Under the pieces are notes generated by a model. That model was not told the origin of the DNA. It made no database searches and saw nothing but the letters and a program-made list of their open reading frames with translations. A DNA stretch of 6,037 nucleotides from Alphaproteobacteria bacterium (GTDB lineage: Bacteria > Pseudomonadota > Alphaproteobacteria > Micavibrionales > Micavibrionaceae). Each line of letters begins with the position of its first letter. Position 1 is the stretch's first letter. The stretch is taken from positions 1 to 6,037 of the forward strand of contig JAUICS010000095.1 in the NCBI GenBank assembly GCA_030427765.1, given 5' to 3'. Both the position numbers and the translations under genes were made by a program. This document shows, in pieces, positions 1 to 5,030 of the stretch.

Positions 1-530
1 GCGGCAATAACGGCTCTCCATCCTCTCCGTCCTCTCCGGGTTCACCCGGAAATACACCGGTGCCTAATCTACCGGATGGTGAACGGGAGCTATGTGTTGA
101 AATGACACGTCAGGGCGTTAAAGATTGTGTCGTCTACCATGATGGAAACGATTATGTGCAAAGCGGTATAGAAAGGCTTACATATCTTTGTCGTGATGAC
201 CGTGAAAATGATACATGTGAGATGGATAACGGTCTCTTTGATATCATGTGGGGCGTCCATTACGCGGCAAAGAACGATTACGGTGCCACAGAATCCCACC
301 TAAAGGTCAATTCCTGTTACCGTTCGCAGCGTACGCAGAATATTGTAAACCCGTCCGTGCAGAATTCCCAGCACACACGGTGTCGCGCCGGTGATATTGC
401 CCTCCCAAGTATGAACAGAACGACATTTCTAAATCTTGCACGTGCCATAAGTCCGGGCGGTAGAGGATGTTACAACACATTTTCACATGTTGATACTGGT
501 GCCTACCGGCAGTGGGGTAATTGTCCGTAA
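1..530 (+). CDS. Cys-rich YcbK/DUF882 (peptidase M15-like) domain protein, 5' truncated by window edge
   Basis: The reading frame is open from base 3, so the GTG at 60 is probably internal and the true start lies outside the window. The visible part begins with a Ser/Pro/Gly linker (SPSSPSSPGSPG) and then one M15-like domain of about 150 residues. Family landmarks seen are a YRS motif (about 319-327), SQHTRCRAGD (366-395) as a version of the zinc motif HxxGxAxD, and GGRGCY...FSHVDTGAYRQW (450-515), which closely matches the C-terminal motif of YcbK/MepK proteins. Likely metal ligands are the His at 372, the Asp at 393 and the His at 486, so it may be a murein-type metallopeptidase. Gly of HxxGxAxD is replaced by Cys, and the domain has about eight cysteines, suggesting disulfides and an extracytoplasmic location. 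It is a diverged paralogue of the next gene. Hydrolase activity is inferred from the family only. Confidence 0.8.
   Translation, partial: GNNGSPSSPSSPGSPGNTPVPNLPDGERELCVEMTRQGVKDCVVYHDGNDYVQSGIERLTYLCRDDRENDTCEMDNGLFDIMWGVHYAAKNDYGATESHLKVNSCYRSQRTQNIVNPSVQNSQHTRCRAGDIALPSMNRTTFLNLARAISPGGRGCYNTFSHVDTGAYRQWGNCP
21..38 (+). repeat. Two tandem 9-bp units (TCCTCTCCG) in the linker
   Basis: Two exact head-to-tail copies of TCCTCTCCG are in frame with the coding sequence and encode Ser-Ser-Pro twice. They are part of the Ser/Pro/Gly linker before the M15-like domain. Such short in-frame repeats can change in copy number by slippage and so vary linker length between strains. Confidence 0.7.
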
Positions 531-576
531 GAACCACTAAAATTCTATTTTTTCAGCCACACAAGGTAAAATAATC

Positions 577-612
577 AATAAAATTTTAGATAAATTTGCA
601 GAAAATTTTATT
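577..612. repeat. 11-bp perfect inverted repeat in the intergenic region
   Basis: AATAAAATTTT at 577-587 is the exact reverse complement of AAAATTTTATT at 602-612, with a 14-base spacer. It lies between the stop of the truncated upstream gene and the TATAAT box of the next gene. It could be an operator, or an AT-only hairpin ending the upstream transcript. It has no GC core, so a classical intrinsic terminator is unlikely. The whole gap is AT-rich, which makes chance palindromes more likely. Confidence 0.45.
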
Positions 613-626
613 ATGTGGTGCAATTA

Positions 627-632
627 TATAAT
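627..632 (+). promoter_or_regulatory. Candidate -10 box (TATAAT) for the 468-residue protein gene
   Basis: A perfect TATAAT lies 38 bases before the ATG at 671, which would give a leader of about 30 bases. No good TTGACA-like box is found 16-18 bases upstream; the nearest, TTGCAG at 596-601, is too far away (25-base spacer). The background is very AT-rich, so this remains a candidate. The leader has only a weak AGG (660-662) as ribosome binding site, 8 bases before the start. Confidence 0.35.
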
Positions 633-641
633 AAGCTTATT
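630..641. promoter_or_regulatory. 12-bp perfect palindrome AATAAGCTTATT, possible operator
   Basis: The twelve bases are fully self-complementary, centred between 635 and 636. They overlap the end of the TATAAT box and cover the expected transcription start. That is a typical place for a repressor site, but no regulator is encoded in the window and AT-rich DNA produces such palindromes by chance. Confidence 0.3.
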
Positions 642-670
642 TTGTAATATATCATAACTAGGTATTAACC

Positions 671-766
671 ATGGCGTGTAGGTTCGGTAAAATTCATAAA
701 TTTCTCATGATACTTTGTTGTATGGCGGCAATATTCGTATTGTCAGGCATCAGTGTATCCATCGCA
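671..766 (+). other. Signal peptide coding segment
   Basis: Residues 1-32 have a basic N-terminus (R4, K7, H9, K10), a hydrophobic core of about 17 residues containing two adjacent cysteines, and a S-I-A end that fits signal peptidase I. Cleavage is predicted between Ala32 and Gln33. The residues before the Cys pair (M-I-L) do not fit a lipoprotein box, so a soluble exported product is more likely than a lipoprotein. Confidence 0.75.
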
Positions 767-2077
767 CAGGATCGTGATTTTAACGAACAACAACGTACGA
801 ATACCGATGATGATATGGATACCCTCCTTAACGCCGTATCCAGAACCGGTGAAACCATTGATAGAATTATTGATCTTCTGGATGCCGCGCAGTCCGGCCA
901 CAGAAGTGATTACACGCGCGGCGGCCCAACATTATGTGACAGTTCGGGCGCACAGCGCGACATGGCCGATTGTGTCGAGGCGGATACAATCGGCGGCGAT
1001 ATGTTTAAAATCGTTGATGAAGACGGCGACGGAATTGACGACCGCGTGAAAAAGGCTATTGATGACCTTAAGAATGGTGACACAGGTAACGACGATGATG
1101 ACGGCGATGACAACGATGATGAGAAAAAAGACGATTGTAACAAAGCGGAAAGTCTAGAGGATAAGATTGAGTGTTACAGAACCGGAAAGTTACCGGATAA
1201 GGACAAAAGTAATTGCGACGAAGAAGGGACACTAGAAGAACAGATAGAATGTCTTCGTTCTGGAAATAAGGCCGACAAAACAGACGACAAAGATGATAAG
1301 AAGGAAGACGAGAAGAAAGACGAAAACAAAGAATGCGACTCATCCAGTTCCGGCGGAAGCTGTCTTGAAACCGATCCATCAAAAGATCAAGGTCAAAGCG
1401 GTAGTTCATCTTCCAAAGAACCATCTGGTGAGGGCCAATCCATTCCATCCGAAGTTGACCCTGTAACCGGTCAGGTACCGAATGTTGAAAAACCCCCGAA
1501 ATACACAGGCGACCCATTGGATGTGCCAGGCCCACCGGAAAAGGAACTATGTGTCTGCATACCGGCCCAGGGTATTAAAGATGAATGTGTAAAATACAGG
1601 GATGCCAACGGATATGATCAGGCTGGCTTACAACGTTTGAACTACTTATTCCGCGACTGGCATGTCAATGATGTGTGCGACAGTATGGATCCGCGTCTTT
1701 ATGACTTATTATATGCTATGCGGTTTACGGCCAATTCCGATGGCGGGTTTAATGAATCCTGCGTAACAATTCTATCGGCATACCGTACGCCTGCAACAAA
1801 TGCAAAAGTAGGGGGAGCAAGCAAATCAAAACATATGCGTTGTAAGGCATCGGATTTCAAGTTTTCCACGCAGCGTGTCACAGATTGCGGGAAATTATAC
1901 GCGAAAGACGTATTCGCCGAAAACCTTGGTTTGGGATGTTACCCGCAAACAAACGGCCACGTTCATCCTCCGGATCCCGGAAAACAATTCTGGCCGCGCG
2001 GTGCCTGGTGTGACTGTTTAGACGGCACAGGTACATGCGGCGGCAGTCCACCATCCGGATGCTACGGCGGCCGATAA
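671..2077 (+). CDS. Secreted acidic, Cys-rich protein with C-terminal YcbK/DUF882 (peptidase M15-like) domain
   Basis: This 468-residue protein appears exported. Residues 1-32 form a signal peptide (basic start, hydrophobic core, probable cleavage after SIA before Gln33); there is no clear lipobox. D116-D124 (DEDGDGIDD) resembles an EF-hand/thrombospondin-3 calcium loop. Residues 137-155 are almost all Asp/Glu/Lys/Asn. Cysteines recur with exactly 11 residues between partners (C89/C101, C156/C168, C182/C194), then C222/C231. A Ser/Pro linker runs to about 285. The M15-like domain (about 286-450) has RLNYLFRDW, MDPRLYDLLY, SAYRTPATN, SKSKHMRCKASD (H388, D395) and GHVHPPDPG (H430, H432, D435), followed by a Cys/Gly-rich tail. 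Gly of HxxGxAxD is Cys391. The domain family acts on peptidoglycan peptides; activity and substrate here are inferred. It follows a paralogue and ends before a strong terminator. The codon at 671 is the only start that includes the signal peptide. Confidence 0.85.
   Translation: MACRFGKIHKFLMILCCMAAIFVLSGISVSIAQDRDFNEQQRTNTDDDMDTLLNAVSRTGETIDRIIDLLDAAQSGHRSDYTRGGPTLCDSSGAQRDMADCVEADTIGGDMFKIVDEDGDGIDDRVKKAIDDLKNGDTGNDDDDGDDNDDEKKDDCNKAESLEDKIECYRTGKLPDKDKSNCDEEGTLEEQIECLRSGNKADKTDDKDDKKEDEKKDENKECDSSSSGGSCLETDPSKDQGQSGSSSSKEPSGEGQSIPSEVDPVTGQVPNVEKPPKYTGDPLDVPGPPEKELCVCIPAQGIKDECVKYRDANGYDQAGLQRLNYLFRDWHVNDVCDSMDPRLYDLLYAMRFTANSDGGFNESCVTILSAYRTPATNAKVGGASKSKHMRCKASDFKFSTQRVTDCGKLYAKDVFAENLGLGCYPQTNGHVHPPDPGKQFWPRGAWCDCLDGTGTCGGSPPSGCYGGR
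1136..1267 (+). repeat. Two-copy protein repeat C-x11-C with LE-x-x-IEC-x-R motif
   Basis: Residues 156-173 and 182-199 align without gaps: Cys, five variable residues, then L-E-[DE]-[KQ]-I-E-C-[YL]-R-[TS]-G-[KN]. The units start 26 residues apart. An earlier segment, C89 to C101, has the same 11-residue Cys spacing but only weak sequence similarity. These look like small disulfide- or helix-forming modules in an otherwise acidic, probably disordered linker. Confidence 0.7.
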
Positions 2078-2113
2078 ACCCGGAATACCACCCTAAAGAT
2101 TAAGAAATGTGTG

Positions 2114-2141
2114 AAAAAGCCTGCCCCGTGCGGGCTTTTTT
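2114..2141 (+). terminator. Strong intrinsic terminator
   Basis: AAAAAGCCTGC (2114-2124) pairs with GCGGGCTTTTT (2130-2140) through 11 pairs, one of them a T-G wobble, around a five-base loop CCCGT. A T-run follows directly from 2136. It lies 37 bases after the stop of the 468-residue gene and ends that transcript. The A-run on the left arm could let it work in both directions, but no minus-strand gene is nearby. Confidence 0.9.
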
Positions 2142-2179
2142 ATTTCTAATGGTGAGTAATCACTTCATAATTCATCATT

Positions 2180-2587
2180 ATGAATGAATTAACTCCTGAA
2201 TTATTTTGGCTCACGGCAACAGCGACAATGACGGCCTTAATGTTCCTGCCGTACCTGTTTCGTATGATTATCCAGCTCGGGATATTCAATGCCCTGAAAT
2301 CACGTCAAATTACCGACCCGCATAAGGCACCATGGGCTGCGCGCGCCAAAATGGCACATTACAATGCCATTGAAAATTTGGCCGTGTTCGCGCCGTTGGT
2401 TATTGTGTTGCATCTTATTCATGTCAGTACCGAACTAACCGTATTTGCCGCGATGGGTTACTTCTTCTGCCGTCTTACACATTACATTGTCTATACGCTT
2501 GGCATTCCAACGCTACGGGGCCTTTCCTTCATGGGCGGCGTTGTTTGCCAACTCATATTAGCCGCCACGATTTTTGGCCTGATTTAG
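2180..2587 (+). CDS. MAPEG-family membrane protein
   Basis: A 135-residue integral membrane protein with about four hydrophobic segments (roughly residues 8-33, 65-82, 86-107 and 112-134). The signature RAKMAHYNAIENL at 55-67, after a short polar loop with DPHKAPW, is the conserved loop motif of bacterial MAPEG proteins (membrane-associated proteins in eicosanoid and glutathione metabolism), and the length is typical. Some members are membrane glutathione S-transferases or peroxidases; the substrate cannot be told from sequence and many bacterial members are uncharacterised. It stands alone after a terminator. No Shine-Dalgarno motif is evident upstream of the ATG. AATTCAT at 2169-2175 can pair with ATGAATT at 2184-2190, placing the start codon in the loop of a weak AT-rich hairpin. 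Confidence 0.85.
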   Translation: MNELTPELFWLTATATMTALMFLPYLFRMIIQLGIFNALKSRQITDPHKAPWAARAKMAHYNAIENLAVFAPLVIVLHLIHVSTELTVFAAMGYFFCRLTHYIVYTLGIPTLRGLSFMGGVVCQLILAATIFGLI

Positions 2588-2589
2588 CA

Positions 2590-2618
2590 TTCTTAAATAA
2601 CTATTGATTTTTCATAAT
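2590..2618 (+). promoter_or_regulatory. Weak candidate promoter for the downstream hypothetical gene
   Basis: CATAAT at 2613-2618 matches the -10 consensus at five of six positions. TTCTTA at 2590-2595, at 17-base spacing, matches the -35 consensus at only three of six. It sits in the 69-base AT-rich gap after the MAPEG gene. The match is poor and could be chance. Confidence 0.2.
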
Positions 2619-2646
2619 TAATTATGGCACATTTCTTTAAAAATAT

Positions 2647-2650
2647 GGAG
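2647..2650 (+). promoter_or_regulatory. Ribosome binding site (GGAG) that decides the start at 2657
   Basis: GGAG ends six bases before the ATG at 2657, a normal spacing, and is among the clearest Shine-Dalgarno motifs in the window. The longer in-frame start at 2624 has only AT-rich sequence upstream. This favours the shorter 143-residue product. Confidence 0.65.
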
Positions 2651-2656
2651 TGTGTT

Positions 2657-3088
2657 ATGCAAACAGATGTAAGCGTAAATAGAGATTTTGAAGCGCAAAA
2701 TGTTGAAAAGATAAAAATATCAACATTGCGTGTGAAAACTGACATTATATCAAATTCTCCAGACAGAAGCGTTGTGAATTATTGGCTTTATGAAGATGTC
2801 TCAGAAAATGGATCTGGCGATTATCTACCAATAGCATTAGTGGAAAGAACAACTAGCAATATTACAGGAAAAATATCAGACCGTCATAAGCAAGGTATTG
2901 CGGTAACTATGGCACATGTAACACGATTTGGCAGTGGGGAAATAAATCCTTCAACACATAGTTTAGAGAAGTTTAGCCGGGAGCATATTGATATGTTTCG
3001 AATTGATCGTTCGCAACTGGAACTTCCAAAACCCGCAATTGTTGCAGTTCTTGAATTTGTATCTGGTTTAATGGCCCGTACCCGTTGA
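2657..3088 (+). CDS. Hypothetical protein, unrecognised
   Basis: I do not recognise this family. With the start chosen by the GGAG site the product is 143 residues; in-frame ATGs at 2624 and 2645 would add 11 or 4 residues. It has no signal peptide or membrane helix and reads as a soluble, mixed alpha/beta protein. A beta-prone N-terminal half (KIKISTLRVKTDIIS; LPIALVERTTSNITGKIS) is followed by a polar middle and a C-terminal helix-like stretch (AIVAVLEFVSGLMART). The coding DNA is much more AT-rich than neighbouring genes (about 30% G+C over 2701-2760) and uses ATA and other A/T-rich codons freely. That suggests recent acquisition or a fast-evolving orphan gene. It starts 69 bases after the MAPEG stop and ends 47 bases before the transporter gene, so it may be transcribed alone. 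Confidence 0.65.
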   Translation: MQTDVSVNRDFEAQNVEKIKISTLRVKTDIISNSPDRSVVNYWLYEDVSENGSGDYLPIALVERTTSNITGKISDRHKQGIAVTMAHVTRFGSGEINPSTHSLEKFSREHIDMFRIDRSQLELPKPAIVAVLEFVSGLMARTR

Positions 3089-3099
3089 CGTTACCCATT

Positions 3100-3117
3100 C
3101 CCTTTTGATGAAAAGGG
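3100..3117 (+). terminator. Hairpin after the hypothetical gene, weak terminator or promoter-proximal structure
   Basis: CCCTTTT (3100-3106) pairs perfectly with AAAAGGG (3111-3117) around a four-base GATG loop, 12 bases after the stop. The following bases (TCTATACTTG) are not a true T-run, so intrinsic termination would be inefficient. It also lies where a -35 box for the next gene would be expected. Confidence 0.4.
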
Positions 3118-3119
3118 TC

Positions 3120-3125
3120 TATACT
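3120..3125 (+). promoter_or_regulatory. Candidate -10 box (TATACT) for the transporter gene
   Basis: TATACT lies 10 bases before the ATG at 3136. A start about seven bases downstream would give an almost leaderless transcript, which fits the lack of a Shine-Dalgarno motif. There is no good -35: ATTCCC at 3097-3102 has the right spacing but poor sequence, and TTGACG at 3085-3090 is 29 bases away. Confidence 0.25.
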
Positions 3126-3135
3126 TGCCTGTATT

Positions 3136-4353
3136 ATGAACATTCAGGCCGTTTCAAAAACTCTTACCACGTCAATTAAACAAGCTGGATATTTCCGTAT
3201 CGGGCTTGTCAGTTTTCTGATTCTACTATTTTTCGGGCCTGCCGATCTACGCCAGCTTACTCTCGAAACGATGAGTGAGGCTTATATCGCGGTCACCAGT
3301 TTTGTGGCGGCCACGCTTGCCCTGTTTTTTCTGGTTGAAAACCTGTTCAAGGTCAATATTTCAGAAAAAATCGAGAAGGCCAAACATTGGCAGGTCGTAT
3401 TTGCATCCCTTATGGGGGCTTTGCCCGGTTGCGGCGGCGCCATTATCGTTGTTACTCAATACGCACGCGGGAAAATCAGCTTCGGATCACTTGTTGCCGT
3501 ATTGATTGCCACGATGGGTGATGCCGCATTTTTAATGCTGGCGCAGGAACCGTTAACCGGTATTTTGATTTTTGCCCTCGGTTTTTCTGTGGGGTCGATT
3601 ACAGGCTATATCGTCGATTTCATTCATGGCCGCGATTTTATGCGGCGTAAGCGCATTGATAACATTGACCATGATCATGACCTCGGGAACACCTCCCTGA
3701 TCAGCGTTGATTATATATGGATTTTCCTGATTATTCCGGGATTTATGCTCGGCCTTGCCAACGCATTCCAAATTGATGTTGATGCCCTGCTTGGCAGCAA
3801 CATCATTGATCAACCTACCGTTTATTTTGGTGCAATAGGGGCGGCCTTATGCATCCTGATGTGGTCGTTCCGGCACATTACCGACCATTCCACGGTATTC
3901 GGCAGTGACGTTGATGCACATGATTATAATGTCAGCGGCAAAAAACTGGATCATATTGCGTGTGAGGACTTACCGCCCGCCCTTCGGGTCATTGGTGATA
4001 CAAACTTTGTCACCGTATGGGTAGTAATGGCGTTTTTATCGTATGAGCTTTTCCTTTACGCCTTTTCGATCGATCTTGCCGCCCTGTTTGAAACATATGC
4101 GGTTATTATGCCGCTTATCGCTATTGTCATTGGATTTATTCCGGGGTGCGGCCCGCAAATTCTTGTTACAACCCTTTATTTACAAGGGGTAATTCCGTTA
4201 TCGGCCCAGCTCGGAAACGCGATTAGTAACGATGGTGACGCGTTGTTCCCCGCAATCGCGCTTGCGCCGCGCTCCGCCATTCTCGCCACAGTATATAGTG
4301 CGGTTCCGGCCGTATTAATTGCGTATTTCTGTTACTTCTTCCTACATATCTGA
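3136..4353 (+). CDS. Putative ten-helix heavy-metal exporter (PF11449 type, annotated elsewhere as putative manganese transporter)
   Basis: A 405-residue polytopic inner-membrane protein with about ten hydrophobic segments. Two half-repeats share a signature: LPGCGGAIIVVTQ (P97-G100) leading to MGDA (G128-A130), and IPGCGPQILVTT (P336-G339) leading to DGDA (G367-A369). The distance from PGCG to GDA is identical in both, an arrangement I associate with the PF11449 (ArsP_2-like) putative metal exporters. The central loop after the basic RRKR motif is Asp/His-rich (DNIDHDHD, about residues 174-181). A second polar loop (about 250-280) also has several His/Asp. These could bind metal ions on the cytoplasmic side. 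The transported ion is not established by sequence. It heads a close-packed run: exoD starts 17 bases after its stop. No Shine-Dalgarno motif is evident. Confidence 0.75.
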   Translation: MNIQAVSKTLTTSIKQAGYFRIGLVSFLILLFFGPADLRQLTLETMSEAYIAVTSFVAATLALFFLVENLFKVNISEKIEKAKHWQVVFASLMGALPGCGGAIIVVTQYARGKISFGSLVAVLIATMGDAAFLMLAQEPLTGILIFALGFSVGSITGYIVDFIHGRDFMRRKRIDNIDHDHDLGNTSLISVDYIWIFLIIPGFMLGLANAFQIDVDALLGSNIIDQPTVYFGAIGAALCILMWSFRHITDHSTVFGSDVDAHDYNVSGKKLDHIACEDLPPALRVIGDTNFVTVWVVMAFLSYELFLYAFSIDLAALFETYAVIMPLIAIVIGFIPGCGPQILVTTLYLQGVIPLSAQLGNAISNDGDALFPAIALAPRSAILATVYSAVPAVLIAYFCYFFLHI

Positions 4354-4370
4354 TTTGGTATTTTTGTGAT

Positions 4371-5030
4371 ATGACACAAACAGAGACTCCGCCCGACATT
4401 CCGCCCAACACGCCGCAAAACCTATCATCCCTTCTGCAAAATTTTATCGATGCGTGTACGAACGAAAGAACCAGTTTTGGCAACATTCTGGATGCATTTC
4501 ACGAGCGTGGTTTTGGCGTGGTGCTTTGTGTTTTTGCAGCGCCGATGGCGCTACCGATCCCCGTGCCGCCCGGTATTAACATCCTGCTTGCCCTGCCGCT
4601 TATCCTGCTGACGATGCAACAAACAATTGGCCGTCACACGGTCTGGCTGCCCGAAAAAATACGGGCAAAGGAATTAAAATCCGAAACCTTACGGTCCTTA
4701 TTCACGAATATAATACCGTGGGTTAAGCGGCTTGAGGTTATTCTGCGGCCACGACTGGGATTCATGACGCGCGGGGTCTTTTCCTATGCAATTGGATTTG
4801 CGGGATTGATCATGGCGTTATCCGTCTGCGTTCCTATTCCGCTTAGTAACACCGTGCCGAGCCTTGGTATCGTCCTTATGTCACTCGGTGTGATTATGCG
4901 GGACGGTCTGGCGGTACTTGCCGGTGCGCTTATCGGCCTTATATGGGTATTTGTACTCTTTGGCCTGATCCTGTTTTTCGGGATGGAGGCCGCGGACATG
5001 ATCAAGGAATTCATAAAAGGGTTACTATAA
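4371..5030 (+). CDS. exoD: ExoD-family (exopolysaccharide synthesis ExoD) membrane protein
   Basis: A 219-residue membrane protein. A soluble N-terminal part has a Pro-rich start (residues 7-15) and TSFGNILDAFHERGFG (35-50), the conserved ExoD entry motif. The first membrane pair includes ALPIPVPPG (60-68), followed by GRHTVWLPEKIRAKEL and the RLEVILRPRL segment (120-129). The second membrane block holds VPIPLSNTVPS (154-164) and MRDG (176-179). The two PIP motifs suggest an internal duplication. ExoD was named in Rhizobium for exopolysaccharide production and symbiosis; its molecular function is poorly defined, and no polysaccharide genes are visible here. The stop overlaps the dsbB start, so the two are probably co-transcribed and translationally coupled. 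No clear ribosome binding site precedes the ATG. Confidence 0.85.
   Translation: MTQTETPPDIPPNTPQNLSSLLQNFIDACTNERTSFGNILDAFHERGFGVVLCVFAAPMALPIPVPPGINILLALPLILLTMQQTIGRHTVWLPEKIRAKELKSETLRSLFTNIIPWVKRLEVILRPRLGFMTRGVFSYAIGFAGLIMALSVCVPIPLSNTVPSLGIVLMSLGVIMRDGLAVLAGALIGLIWVFVLFGLILFFGMEAADMIKEFIKGLL

Noticed and set aside
36..50. Hairpin CCGGG-TTCA-CCCGG near the left edge
   Set aside because: It lies inside coding sequence, has a stem of only about six pairs and is not followed by a T-run. It comes from Pro/Gly codons in the linker.
60..62. GTG at 60 as the start of the first gene
   Set aside because: The frame is open to the window edge and the Ser/Pro/Gly linker continues upstream of it. 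A start here would leave an exported-type domain without a signal peptide.
531..670. Small RNA or riboswitch in the 140-base gap
   Set aside because: The gap is almost entirely A/T with no GC-rich conserved stems or known aptamer motif. Only the inverted repeat and the palindrome stand out.
910..1143. Second minus-strand open frame, Ser-rich, opposite the acidic tract
   Set aside because: GAT/GAC repeats read backwards as Ser/Val/Ile-type codons and make chance long frames; no ribosome binding site or domain supports it.
1068..1535. Minus-strand open frame of 155 codons opposite the acidic linker
   Set aside because: It is the mirror of a low-complexity Asp/Glu/Lys/Ser coding stretch, giving an artificial His/Arg/Ser-rich product. 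The plus-strand gene has a signal peptide and a recognisable domain.
3553..3813. Minus-strand frame opposite the exporter gene
   Set aside because: It falls wholly within a well-supported membrane-protein gene and has no recognisable features of its own.
4943..5029. Longer dsbB reading frame starting upstream at 4943
   Set aside because: It would overlap exoD by 88 bases and add a non-family N-terminus. The ATG at 5030 gives normal DsbB length with a ribosome binding site.
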